A stretch of 45,132 nucleotides of DNA from Ophryocystis elektroscirrha (taxonomy: Eukaryota; Apicomplexa; Conoidasida; Neogregarinorida; Ophryocystidae). Shown here piece after piece: positions 22,536 to 33,902 of the stretch; the first letter of the stretch is position 1, and every line of letters begins with the position of its first letter. Location: contig JAQIFP010000078.1 in assembly GCA_030141585.1 (NCBI GenBank), forward strand, positions 1 to 45,132, read 5' to 3'. The notes under the pieces were generated by a model. The model saw nothing but the letters and a program-made list of their open reading frames with translations, was not told where the DNA came from and searched no databases. Made by a program: the position numbers and the translations under genes.

Positions 22536-22906
22536 ACCTTATAGGCGAAGAATTCTGACTTCTTAATTTCATGCATCAAGAAGACGGGCAAGTATCCGAT
22601 ATAAGTAATACACATAAATAATAGGATTAAATTTGTACAATTTTTTTACTCAAAATTAAGTATTTTTTACTATATTTATACTATAATTCAAAATTTATTT
22701 TTTTTTCTTTAATAAAAATCAAATTATTATTGTAAATATTTTTTTATTTATTGAAATTATGTAACAAAATATAAATAAAAAAAAAAAAAGAATAGTTGAT
22801 ATATATAATAAATAAAAAAGTTTATCTTATTATGCTATTTATTTTTACTACTAAATACCAAAAATAAAAAAGTTCATAAATAAAAAAAAAAAAAAAAAAA
22901 TTATAG
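22536..22906. other. AT-rich region upstream of NAGA and the RRM gene
   Basis: Rich in A- and T-runs. It probably contains the NAGA promoter and the first exon of the RRM gene, which I could not define. Confidence 0.55.
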
Positions 22907-23865
22907 ATTCACAAGGATTAAATTACTCTAATCAAGCTTCAAATGCTAGTGCAGGTAACATTTAAAGTTTTATAATTTTCAGTCCCAGATGACTCGGTAA
23001 GTAATTCCCAGTCTCAACTATGAGTAGAACTCTCATGTTTCACGAACCTTGTATTTGTGTAAACTCCCGACTACATTTACGGAGACCGAGCTTTATAATT
23101 TATGCTTACCTTATGGAAATATAAAAAAAGTGGCCTGTTATCCAAGTCGTCAAATAGCATTTGTTGAATACGTAATTTTTTTTTTTTTCATATTTATGAT
23201 TTAGTGGGAGTTATCTGATGCACAATTAGCCAAGGTATCTTTGAAAGACACCTATTTCAATGGGCGTGCGGTAAAAAAGAAAAAAAAAAAAAAAAAAGTA
23301 GATCGATGTACAATACTCCAAAAAAGAACACAAAGATAAAACTTATAATACGGTATACATTATATTAGTATAGCTTTGTTTAGGGAACGTTATACGTTCG
23401 ACCACTAACCACAGAGCGTAATTTTTATGATCCAAATACGTTAAATCAATATCAAGAGCTATTTAGCCAATTTGGTGATATAAAAAAAATAACTACGAAT
23501 CGAAAACGTGAAGCGTAAGAAAAAAAAAAGAAAAAAAAATATATAATAGAGAAAAATTTGTTGAGTACTACGAATTACATTGTGCTGAAGCTGCTTTGGA
23601 AGCTTTAAATGGTATAAATAAGAAAGTTTTTTAATACTTAATTTTTTTTTTTTTTTTTTTTTTAGGTTCCGATTTCAATGGCGTTCAATTAGAAGTACAG
23701 TTCGCTAATCAAAGCTCTAAACAACAACTTAAAGAAAATCAGCGCAATCGAAATATTAGAAGCCTCGAAAATGAAAATGATAAATGGCCATTTCCCGCTG
23801 TTAAATATCAATGGTTAGGATCAGCAGGGCCTACGGCAGAGATGAATAAAGAAGAGTTTTCTTAG
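22907..23865 (+). CDS. Mei2-like protein with two RRM domains (5' end not resolved)
   Basis: RNA-binding protein. Eight exons are phase-consistent: 22907-22954, 22983-22996 (14 nt), 23028-23171, 23205-23270, 23302-23352, 23384-23514, 23550-23611 and 23666-23865, about 238 codons. RRM1 has RTLYLCKLPTTFTETEL and RNP1-like RQIAFVEY. RRM2 follows directly: GTLYVRPLTTE, YQELFSQFGDIKKI, EKFVEYYELHCAEAALEALN. The close pair, the link NGRAIDVQYSKKEHKDK, and GTL at the start of RRM2 resemble the first two RRMs of Mei2/AML proteins. The third, C-terminal Mei2 RRM is absent; the tail ends KWPFPAVKYQWLGSAG. All introns are 28-54 nt and mostly A- or T-runs. The first exon and start codon are upstream of 22906 and unclear. 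Confidence 0.85.
22983..22996 (+). other. 14-nt microexon in the RRM gene
   Basis: TCCCAGATGACTCG lies between CAG and GTAAGT, flanked by introns of 28 and 31 nt. It adds V-P-D-D-S and is needed to carry the frame between its neighbours (NASA, then NSHVSRTLYL). It is upstream of RRM1, so homology cannot confirm it. Confidence 0.65.
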
Positions 23866-23873
23866 AAGCGCTT

Positions 23874-24074
23874 CTATTCATTCGATTGCTCGAAATATTT
23901 TTGAAGGATATTTTCCCGCATACTAAGGATGACTTTCGTTATTTGCTCAGCAGTAAAAGAACCACTTTGAACTAAGTCCATTGTATACTTTAAAGTTTGC
24001 TTATCCAATCCACACTTTAAAATATTTGATATTTCGAGTAAACTGTTTAATGCTTCTTCTTCGTCGTTCTTCAT
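23874..24074 (-). CDS. MZT1: MOZART1, gamma-tubulin complex adaptor
   Basis: Small adaptor that binds GCP N-termini and activates microtubule nucleation at organising centres. Intronless, 66 aa, close to the usual 70-80. The conserved helix-turn region LLEISNILKCGLDKQTL aligns with the family LLEISNILNTGLDxxTL, followed by TMDLVQSG and TAEQITKVILSMREN. It ends 8 bp from the stop of the convergent RRM gene. Confidence 0.93.
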   Translation of the reverse strand: MKNDEEEALNSLLEISNILKCGLDKQTLKYTMDLVQSGSFTAEQITKVILSMRENILQKYFEQSNE

Positions 24075-24319
24075 CAGGTCCGACTCTCTTTTTCACTCTT
24101 TACATATAATATTATTCAAAAAGCTACTATTATTATATCAACATTCACAAATTTATAAGCTTAACTTACTTTTTTTTTTTTATAATATTTAAAGGTTTTT
24201 TTCCTTCTTTAAAAAAAAAAAAAATTATATATTTTAATTACTAAGATTTTAAGATTTTTTTTTTTTTTTTTCTTATTTTATGATATTTTTATAATAATAT
24301 ATTTATAAAAAGCATAATA

Positions 24320-25011
24320 ATGGGTTGTCAATCTTCTAAAAATGATAGTAAACCACAAAAAGTGGTGACCAAAAAGCTAGATGTAGAACCAGCTCCCGAT
24401 TTGGGGATTTATGTAATATACGAAAATGCCGAATTATTGCTAAAATGGGCTCAGTCTCCTCCAGAAGATAGCACCATTCTTATTTTCATCAAGGTGAACT
24501 CAAAAGTTCCGATGTATAAACTGTCTAGTGCTGCGGAAGTTCTTTGTCAAGCGGTAAAAAAAAAAAAAAAAAACCAAAAAGTTTTAGATTAATCCAAAAA
24601 ATTACTTTTCTGGATTGATCCAGGCTGTGGTTCAAGGAATCCCTGTATTTGAAGAAATTAAAATGTATCCTGATGCTAGTAAAAACGGTTTTTTACCTTT
24701 TAAACTAGCATTTCATGAACTAGGCAATGGAATTTTAGGGGATACGGTAAATAATTGAAATGTCTTTTGTAGCAAAAAAAAAAAAAAAAAATTGATTATA
24801 TTTCTTAATATTTATCATTCAGGTTCAAGTATTAAAGGACGGCGAATCAATTCAACGTGGGTCAATTTTCGAGCAAGTTGCTGTAGTTCCATATGATACA
24901 ACATTATTTGATGATTCACCTCAAAGTGCAGAACAATTCAAACAAAACGTTAATAAATGTGGGGGAAAATCGGTACATTTAGATAGCTCAGGAAATTTAA
25001 AACCAATGTAA
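24320..25011 (+). CDS. Orphan protein with N-myristoylation/palmitoylation signal
   Basis: Three exons (24320-24553, 24588-24746, 24823-25011) give 193 aa. It starts MGCQSSKND, a strong N-myristoylation signature (Gly2, Ser5/6 region) with Cys3 as palmitoylation candidate, so it is likely anchored to a membrane. The body reads LGIYVIYENAELLLKWAQSP, KVPMYKLSSAAEVLCQA, VVQGIPVFEEIKMY, then FKLAFHELGNGILGD and RGSIFEQVAVVPYD. It looks like a conserved globular protein, but I cannot name the family. A second in-frame acceptor at 24623 would drop 12 residues (INPKNYFSGLIQ). Both introns contain long A-runs. Confidence 0.75.
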
Positions 25012-25328
25012 CTACTAACAACTAATGATTGACAAAAAAAAAAAAAAAAAAAACCTTTTTTTTTTTGTAAAAACAACATTTATGTATTTAATACAATTTC
25101 ATAATTATAACATCAATTAATTTTGCTGAATCATTGAGACGCAAAGATAAGATTTTTTCTTCGTCTTGTATATTTACAATGATATAAGCAATGCTTACAC
25201 TTTTCATAAAGCACGGGAGTAGTAATTTGAGATTCAAATTCCTAAATCTTTATATTAAATGCAGTTCTTTTAATTTTAAAAGTTTATATATTGACATACA
25301 TATATATATACATATGTATTAATATTAC

Positions 25329-25359
<31 letters not shown>

Positions 25360-25945
25360 TTATTATACTAACTATAAATCTATTATATTATATATATATA
25401 ATGTATAAACTATATAAATATTATATTTACTATATATATATATCATACTAACTATATATCTATTATATAAACTATATATATATCACATGAACTATATATA
25501 TATACATCATTTATTTACGTACACATGTAAGTTATAATAATTTCATACGATAGATTACCATGTATACCGTCTTCTAGCATATCAAGTTATTAGATTATGC
25601 ATTGAATAAATATACATACAGCTAAGTTAATCTTTTGGTTCACAGTTTATTTTGCAGTATATTACATTAATAAATATTAGTATCTGTATAAGTATATATA
25701 CATATATTAAATATAATAGTAATAAAATTAATAATATTAATATAATTGATAATAGTAATAATAATAGTAATATGTATATGATTATATATATATATATGTA
25801 TAAATATATTTATATATATTTACATATAGAGATATAAAATATTTGTATATATGCATATATATATACTTATTTATATAAAGTATAAGTTATATATATTATA
25901 AGTTAACTTATATATATTATTGATTTTGGCTACTTTGATCATTAT
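25012..25945. other. Long AT-rich intergenic region
   Basis: Many (TA)n tracts and TATA-type repeats, especially 25290-25520 and 25690-25920. A short plus-strand open frame at 25652-25837 is made of Ile/Tyr/Asn codons and looks like noise. No gene is seen. Confidence 0.65.
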
Positions 25946-26194
25946 TTATACCATCTTCATATAACAATAGGCAAAGTCAATGGGTTTAGCTTGCTCAGTA
26001 GCTACGATTCGAAACTTAACGGAATCAGGACTATCACTTGCATCAAAGGTAGCTTCAGTGTGTATATTTATTAAAACCTCGTTTAAACTATCCAAATTTA
26101 AATCGGAAAAGCCTTTTTTTTTTTTTTTAAGAATGCATAATTTACTCTTTTTATGAACCCCATCGGCTATTTTGTTTCTCAAATCTGAGTCCAT
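25946..26194 (-). CDS. Small hypothetical protein, 82 or 71 aa
   Basis: Open frame starting MDSDLRNKIADGVHKKSK. A GTAAAT donor inside it and an acceptor after an A-run (AAAG) define a possible 33-nt intron, here also readable in frame as SKLCILKKKKKG. With or without splicing the frame continues to FSDLNLDSLNEVLINIHTEA and IVATEQAKPIDFAYCYMKM. The A-run and size match true introns in this window, so I favour splicing and 71 aa. I do not recognise the family. Confidence 0.5.
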   Translation of the reverse strand: MDSDLRNKIADGVHKKSKLCILKKKKKGFSDLNLDSLNEVLINIHTEATFDASDSPDSVKFRIVATEQAKPIDFAYCYMKMV

Positions 26195-26693
26195 CTATTA
26201 TACTACATTATTTCTTTCTATATTACCAATAAGTGTATTATTAATTGGTCATTATTTAATTTATCCGCTTAGAAAATAATAATTTAGATTAAAAAGATAA
26301 TTACATAATACTATAGTAAAAGCTTTAATTGAATCCGATTTGATCGTTCGGATAATCACATCAACTAACAGAAAAAAAAAAAAAAAAAGTCTCCTACTTC
26401 CTCAATATAATTGAGCAATTCTTTATAAATAACTTCATAAGCCAAAACACCCAAACTGAACGCTTTTTCAAAGTAATCTAATATAAGGTTTGGAATATTA
26501 ATATGCACATTTTGGATATATTTGAGCAGAGTATAATATTTGATTAATTATGTAGTGCAAGATTTTTTGAAACTTCCATTCGGCTATCATAAATTAGGCT
26601 TATATATCTGTTATTCATTATAGAGTATATAGTAATGGAAAAAAAAAATACATTTGGAATTTTTTTTTTTTTTTTGCAAGAAATAACCTTCAA
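26195..26693. other. Region with a possible broken or unresolved minus-strand gene
   Basis: On the minus strand (about 26380-26600) two overlapping frames look protein-like: one reads AEWKFQKILHYIINQILYSA then IYPKCAY and stops; the other, one frame over, reads NVHINIPNLILDYFEKAFSL then GVLAYEVIYKELLNYIEEV. They could be one gene with a frameshift, two exons I cannot join, or a decayed copy. No start or splice chain is convincing. Confidence 0.3.
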
Positions 26694-29600
26694 TCATGCT
26701 CCATTGTTGCATACACCTTTTATTTCCTTGTACAATTTTTGATAAATTAGGTTTTTTGATTGAAATTCTTGGATATAGTGATTTATTTTACCAAGATTAG
26801 CATTTAATCGTTTATAGTGCTGTTTCGCTTTTCTATTTTGTGTAATTTTTGTTTTAAAATATGCCATTGATATGAGGAGCAATAAATATGCTGCATTACG
26901 GAATTCTTCGAAAGCTGTTTCCGATGAAATCTTTTTAGGCAATTTTACATCTTTATAATTTTCGAGAGTGTCTTTAGAGGTAGATATAAGCCATTTATAT
27001 ACTGCTTTTACTTTACGTTTTGAATTAATTATTGAAGATGGCCGGTTAATTGGATGTTTCCATAACACCAGACTGTCAGTGTATATATCTACTCCCTCTC
27101 TAAGAACAAAAAGTTTAGACGTATTATGCAGGGCTTTTGTCATAGGTAAACTAATTGTGTAAAATGGGAGGCAACATTTCGACATTTTTGCTGTTTGAAT
27201 TAATGTTCTAAAAAAAAAAAAAATATATTAAATAATTATAAATAACAATAGCTAGTTATAAATTTATACACAGTTATTTACTTTAGCTGAAAAATGTTTC
27301 TAATTCTTATGTATACACTTCTTCAAATGACTATTTAAGACAAACATATATAAGCCCTATAAAAGGATTAATTATTGTATATAATAATTATACAGATATA
27401 ATTTTAATGTTCAACATAATCGGAACATTTTTGTTATTTACCTAAAAAAATGCCCAGTTATTAAAGGCTTTGATAAAGAAGTCCAGTGCAACAAAGCTGA
27501 AGTAATTACATTTAAAGAAATTAAGGGTGCTGCGTTATCATCAGATACTTTTTCAAATTGACCATACGTCCATAGTTGATAATCAAACTCAATTGAAAAA
27601 TCTATTTGATCCTCACATAGAGCTATCAAGTGTATATATTGGGCTCCTAGTGAATGAGCTCTAAAAATCACATTATATTAAATTATATATTATAATATTA
27701 TATTATATATATATATACTATGTATTATATTATATTATATTATATTATATTATATTATATTATATTATATTATATTATATTATATTATATTATATTATAT
27801 TATATTATATTATATTATATTATATTATATTATATTATATNNNNNNNNNNNNNNNNNATATTATATTATATTATATTATATTATATTATATTATATTATA
27901 TTATATTATATTATATTATATTATATTATATTATATTATATTATATTATATTATATAATATATATATATATATAATTTTAGAGTGTAGTATATTGTGTTA
28001 TAACTATACTAAGTGTCTTGTCATAAATGTATATTTATGTATTAAAGTATATACGTAAAAGTAACCATTATATTGTCTATATTTTATATCTATACCCGTT
28101 CAGAAAAATAATTAGATAATTATGTATCAACATTATTGAATATTGTAATGTACAGTTCCATGTAGTATTAGCGAGGTATTATAATTATATTATTATAAAT
28201 ATTATTACTTAATTTAAAATAAGTATACAATAAAATATTTTGAATTAAATAATATAAGTTACCGTATATTTACGGGGAGTTTGAAGCAAAGTTCGAGACA
28301 CATATAAGCTTTTTGCTGTGTCTCTTTTAAGAAAGTGTTTGGATCTTTTATTTCAATAGTTCCTTCAGCAATAAGATTGATCACATCTGCATACAAGCGT
28401 TTGAGGACAATAACAAGCTTTGCGCAAGGTTGTTGTAGTATCTTTTTTGGTTTAGAGCCTAGTTTAGCTTTAGGTTCCCATTGAATGCATAGAGAGACAA
28501 ATATTTTGAATAGCTCGAAATATAAATCAATTTGATCCAATATGGCTTCACTTGAATTTTTCATAGTCTTGGCATCATGAAACAGCGCTTGACAGAAACT
28601 TGAGATAAGTTCAATTATGTGATTTTGACGATGCATTATATTTATTTTGCACGATTCTTTTTTTTTTTCTACATTTTCCTCTGTTAGTATGTTATAAATT
28701 GCTTCAGTATCATTTAGTTCTACATCGCTTTCAGAATCCATATCTGACAAATACATTGAATATACAATTTCAGTGTACAATAGCTCATTTTTTCCATAGA
28801 AACTTATTTTGTTTATTTACGAATATAGAGAAAAATTGAATTATGAAAATAATTACTTGTTTATTAGTTATATAGCTATATACTTTTTTTTTTTTTTCGA
28901 AATTAATTAAAACTTTGTATTATTGATTATGCGGGTCAAAAAACACTAAATTTTATTATTAAATTGATGATATCATTACTCAAACATAAAAAATTACGAT
29001 AATTTATGCATTATAGACACAGTTAATTTATACATATATCTTGGATTAAGTATATTAAGTAATTGCCGCTATATTTTAAATACCCTACTTTGAGTTTCAG
29101 ATGCGATAGTATTTACTGGAGGATCCTTGCTTAACTCTTCAGGTTTCTCATCTATTGATTTTGTAGAATCAGAACTGTTATTGTCTTCATATTCGTTATC
29201 CGAACGGGAGTCTTCGGAATTTTCGGAAGATTCAAGATCAACGGAAACTTCTGTTGAACTACATTCATCTTCTAATAGAGACGGTTCTGTAATAGTTTTT
29301 AAATAATCGATTATAAAGTCCAAGCTGCTTCGTGTATTCTCTTTCTTCAAAATATTCCAAACATTTGAGAATGTATTAGAAAAGAAACCGTAGCACATTT
29401 CACTTATTTGATCTTTCTGCATTTCAAAATCCATAATTACAAGAGGAAGCAGAATGGAACTGATTTTTGAGTCAAAATATTTTTTATCAAATATTGGTGT
29501 TAAAAAATCCATTATTGCGCTCAATGCTATTCTAAAATCGATTCCAATAACATCTCTTGGTTCATTTATATCGTATGATTTAGAACAATTAATTTTTAAC

Positions 29601-32153
29601 AATTTTAAAAATATATTTGCATTTGCTAGAAACGGGATATGGGACAATACAAACAAAGAATCTATAGAGCCAGATTTAATATTTTTTGAATAAAACTTTT
29701 TAAAAGACGTTATAAATGATTTTATAGGATTTAGATCTTCTATGAATACATTATTTGAATTTACCAAGAGTTCAAAAGGATCAATAAAATTATTTAAAAA
29801 AATTTCAGCATATTCTGTGGTTACTGTATGCAGTTTAGGAGCGAATATTTTTTTGGATGCTTTTATGTACATGGGAAACACTTTTCCAAGTAATTTTAAG
29901 ATGTCCTCGTTATCATTCAATTGTATCACAGTATAAGAAATCTCTTTTACTTCATTTTTGTTCACACAATTATCAGAGTTTGAAGTTTTAGGAAAACAAG
30001 AGGATATGAGGACGGCAGTTATGTAAAAGTAAAGCTTCAAAAATTCATTATCTTGAGTCACACTTATATACTCTAAAGATAATGAAATCAACCATGTCAG
30101 CTTTTCAATGTCACACTCCTTATTCATCTTATCAATTAGTAAGTTTGTTGCAGTCTGAGGTGTTAAGCTGGTTAAACATATACCCACGATACTGAAAATA
30201 CATACACAAGTTTACTATTACTGTATATTATACAGTCTATTGTGATAAACCATAATATATATCAAATATTATGCAAACTATATATATTATTATGTACTCT
30301 TATTATATAATATATTATTTAATATATTATTAATATTATAAATATATATATATATATATATATATTTATTATTGGATTCTTTTATTGCTAGATATTACAA
30401 CATGACATATAGTGCAATTGATAGTAGTATCACTTAATATCTTTAGCAATTACAATATATATATATATTTGATAGATAAATTATAATATTAAAACCGAAT
30501 TAAATATATTACTGAGGTAAAATTTTAGAATATTGAGGAGCAACTCTACAAGCCTCATAGAACTTGGATATACATTGGGTAGATTGAGAAACAGAGTGTA
30601 GATTTTCAGCGTATATTCTTTGGTAGTCATAAGAATTGTGCTCAAGTTTGTTATATAAAGATAATCGCGAAAATACATTTTTGTCAGCATTATTATTACA
30701 GATGGATGCTATTGATTTTAGTGTTATTGTGGCAAATGAGTTTAAATAAGAATTTCCTGATTAAAAAATATAGTTCTATATAAAACTTACGTGAAGCATG
30801 ATATATAAGATTACGAATAAAGAAAAACGTTTTATCCCAGAAAGTATTAATTATTGTATCAATGGTTTCCTCGGAGTGTATGGCAAACACTTTAATATAT
30901 TTTATATACAAAAGTAAATCAGTATATATATTGAAGCCATAATAAATCTTTTGTTCGGTTGCCGATTTACTGAAGCACATATTATTGATTTTCTTATATA
31001 TATCTTCCATGTTTTCGGTATTAATAAAAGTCTCAAATATGAAAAACCATGCAAACGGAGCTCTAAAACAGGTTGATAATAATAATTAAAAGAATTTGCT
31101 AATACAAATCAAATAAGTTATATTTTATGTACAGTAATAAAATAAAGTATTATTTGTATATCCCTTAATGTCTTACAATGGATGGAGAAGCCATATTACC
31201 ATTGGGTAAAATAGTATGGAAAGCATTTGATGACAATATTGTTGAGGATTAACTATCTCAAAATGTTTTATACTATCATTATTTTTGTAAAGCGCAATAT
31301 AAAAATTGATGGCTCCATAAGGTGGGACATTCATTTTCTCATCCCACTCAATAACTCTTTTTATAATTTTCTCTAATCTTTTCTCAACATAAGAAGAGGT
31401 TCTAAAGTAATTAAGTGAATATATAGCAAGTAAGATTACTTTTTACTATATTTGTATATTTGAAGAAAACATATTGAAGCTGTATCTTGAATGTAAGATT
31501 TTTTATCAAATATGTTCAGAATGTCCTTAAGCATATCTTCAGTGGTAGACTCAAAAGATATGGAATAGACTGTATATAATAAAAGACGTCCATACATATA
31601 ATCTGAACAAATGTGTATATAATCAATAATATACTATTAGATTTTTGCTCTTCCGTGATAGTGGATGCCTCTCGTATAGCTTCAAGTATCTGCAAATAGT
31701 AAATTGTCTTGGTTTAAAGAGCTCCTATAGTTCTCAAGTAATAATAGTGACGTAAACATTATACCATACTATTAATTAGGTATACAATTAATATTATTTA
31801 ATATTAATTATATATATTAATTTATGCAATTTTGAATTAATGTATCCACATACCTCATTTTTATTGTATAAGTCTTTATATTCTTTGAATAAACATTCAA
31901 GTGTAGTTACAGCATTTATTCGTGACGTTTCTATGCACGCTAAGTGAATTAAACGTTCAACTGCATAGTTTAACGATTCGCGCTGCTGCATGTCATCATT
32001 TTTTAAAAAATTCCGTGTTTTATTAACTTTTTTGTTTACATCTAAACTATCACTCTTAGACACACGAATAGCCTCGATTATTTTTTTCGAGGTATCGGTA
32101 GTTTTATCTTTGTGTAATTGTCGGAAATAGGTTAAAAAATTTGAATTATCCAT
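26694..32153 (-). CDS. POL5: POL5/MYBBP1A-like nucleolar protein (DNA polymerase V/phi family)
   Basis: Nucleolar HEAT-like protein of the Pol5/MYBBP1A family, involved in rDNA transcription and pre-rRNA processing rather than DNA synthesis. Ten exons join with correct phase at every junction: 31854-32153, 31635-31689, 31440-31602, 31177-31401, 30791-31062, 30513-30756, 29089-30191, 28263-28743, 27442-27660, 26694-27207; 1191 aa. Family signs: N-terminal LNYAVERLIHLACIETSRIN (like RLxRGLASSREAAR), YMYGRLLLYTV, FDKKSYIQDTASICFLQ (like KKSWLRE), APFAWFFIFETF, a long helical-repeat body, then an acidic Ser/Glu/Asp region (ESSENSEDSRSDNEYEDNNS, DMDSESDVELNDTEAIYNIL) as expected before the basic, helical C-terminus. 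Unspliced it looks like five unrelated open frames. The identification rests on remote similarity and architecture; gene continuity is better supported. Confidence 0.75.
27664..28262 (-). repeat. POL5 intron 8 with (ATATT)n array and assembly gap
   Basis: The intron 27661-28262 contains a nearly perfect 5-bp repeat (ATATT/TATTA) from about 27722 to 27955, interrupted by 17 N at 27841-27857. The true repeat length is unknown. Plus-strand frames here are Ile/Leu/Tyr repeats. Confidence 0.9.
28744..29088 (-). other. POL5 intron 7
   Basis: 345-nt AT-rich intron between the exon ending in the acidic region (donor GTAGGG) and the exon beginning MDSESD. Both the unspliced C-terminal frame upstream and the apparent start codon downstream (MYTEIVYSM) are artefacts of ignoring it. 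Confidence 0.75.
30192..30512 (-). other. POL5 intron 6
   Basis: 321-nt TA-rich intron joining YSKILP to HIVGICLTSL in phase 2. No gene inside. Confidence 0.8.
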
Positions 32154-32399
32154 TATTAGGACCTGGTGACAGCACTCATTTGGAATACGACGTCGGACTT
32201 AGTCCAAAGTCATATTAGTTCCATAAAAACGCTTTGTTAATTATAATTTATATACAAACGCTTAAAACTGCTCATTTCAATGACGTGCATGTATATTTAT
32301 ATTATATAGGTATCCGTATATAAGTAAGGAGTAATAAAGCTGTTATTATTCATATAATTTATTAATTTATTAGAAATGTATATAATAAAAAATAAACAA
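32154..32399. other. Intergenic region between POL5 and the URI-like gene
   Basis: AT-rich. It includes the POL5 upstream region and the 3' end of the next minus-strand gene. No gene is seen. Confidence 0.6.
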
Positions 32400-32748
32400 T
32401 CATTTTTTATTTTGAAGACTTTGTTTGAACTTTGATAACTTTTGGGGTTCTTTATTTTCTGAAGGATCTACTTTTGGGTCTATCCTCTCAACCAACTGGA
32501 TATCTCTTAAATTAGACTAATAAAAAACAAAAATATTAGCAAAGGGATCATAAAATTGTTTATTTCCATTTAAGTGTTTATAATAACTAATAGACGTATA
32601 CATATAACAATTTAACTAAACACTCTATCGATACGTTTATACTATTACAGGTTATGCTGTATATATGAGATTTAAATTATAAATTTATAGATATACATAC
32701 ATATATATATATATATATATAATTATATTATGTTATAATTATTTATAT

Positions 32749-32805
<57 letters not shown>

Positions 32806-33258
32806 ATTTGATCTATTTGAACTCAACATATAATAATTGTATATACCATAGTATTAGGGGGTGTTTTTTTGACTGGAATAGTTTGAGTGTGAACTGTATT
32901 AGCATTAAAAGTGATTTTCTTAGATTGTTTAGGTTCTTCATTTTCCTCAAAATAGTCCTCCTTAATGTTGAACAGAGGTTTTTTTGCGTTTTGTTGTGTT
33001 TGAGCTTTTTTAAGCATCTCTTGGTAAATATTTTCTTGTACTTTCTTAGCTTCTAAAAACATAATTATTTTTTTTCTAATGAATACGGTTGATTTTATTG
33101 TTTAATAGCTTTATACAGCCTTTAGTTTGCTGAAGAACAAATGTTCCACATCCTAGTTGAATATAAGCTTCATTAGTTCGACTTATACGACCTTCAAAAA
33201 ACACTTCTTTATTTAAACTAATCTTAAGAAGCCCTAAGATAAACTTTTGTCTTACCAT
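32400..33258 (-). CDS. URI/Bud27-like prefoldin-family protein, short
   Basis: Likely a member of the unconventional prefoldin (URI/Bud27) group, which helps assemble RNA polymerases. Exons 33087-33258, 32847-33052 and 32400-32516 give 164 aa. The N-terminal part has a prefoldin beta-hairpin core: VFFEGRISRTNEAYIQLGCG followed by TFVLQQTKGCIKLLNN (compare GKLxxTNExxVxLG). A coiled segment follows (AKKVQENIYQEMLKKAQTQQ), and the tail ends EPQKLSKFKQSLQNKK, like the SRFK-type basic end of URI. The first helix of the prefoldin coiled coil is missing, so a 5' exon may lie upstream; I found none in frame. The 34-nt intron at 33053-33086 is needed to join the core to the coiled segment. Intron 2 (32517-32846) has long TA runs. 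Confidence 0.6.
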
Positions 33259-33568
33259 AGTATCATGGTGGTGCTTTTCGCTGAGGTCCTCTGAATGCCA
33301 AATGAGTATATTAATATATACATATATATATATGTATATATATAGTGTACATTAATAAAGGAATGATATATTAAGTTTTACAAGCATAGATATGTACGGC
33401 TGCACTTATCACATATGCAATATATTGTACACAGTACATTATTAACAAAAAACAATTTAACTGATTCCGCTATATTTTAAATTTGAGTATTGCTACGTGT
33501 AAGACAAATATATGATAAATTTATATAATAAATATATTTATAATAAATTGATATGATAAATTATACAT

Positions 33569-33610
<42 letters not shown>

Positions 33611-33902
33611 ATGTCATTTTTTTTTTGTATGTGAATATGTATACATGTGTATAATTAATATGTATAGATATGTATATGTATATGTAAATTCTCTCTCATA
33701 TCATGCGATTAAACAAACAATAATGTTATTCAATATTAATAAAGAATGTAGTACGGATTAGTGAAATTGTCGATCCATAATCCGAAATTAAAGCATTAAT
33801 TTTACGTAGGACATCCGTAAGATCATCCTAGTTTATTGGAATGTTTCATTTTAACCTACTTGGGGCTGTTTCCCATGCATAATCAGGACCCTTTTTCTGT
33901 TA
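33259..33902. other. Divergent region upstream of URI-like and ARP4 genes
   Basis: AT-rich with a (TA)n tract at about 33573-33608. A short Tyr/Ile-rich plus-strand frame is repeat-derived. It may conceal a 5' exon of the URI-like gene. Confidence 0.55.

Noticed and set aside
26300..26620. REV7/MAD2-type HORMA protein
   Set aside because: A short stretch (LHYIINQILYSAQIYP) recalls REV7, but the frame closes, no other HORMA motif follows and no exon chain works; too weak to name.
33240..33285. ATG|GTAAGA start-codon intron in the URI-like gene
   Set aside because: The layout resembles the ATG-only exons, but splicing would put the next exon out of frame with an early stop; reading through from 33258 is consistent.
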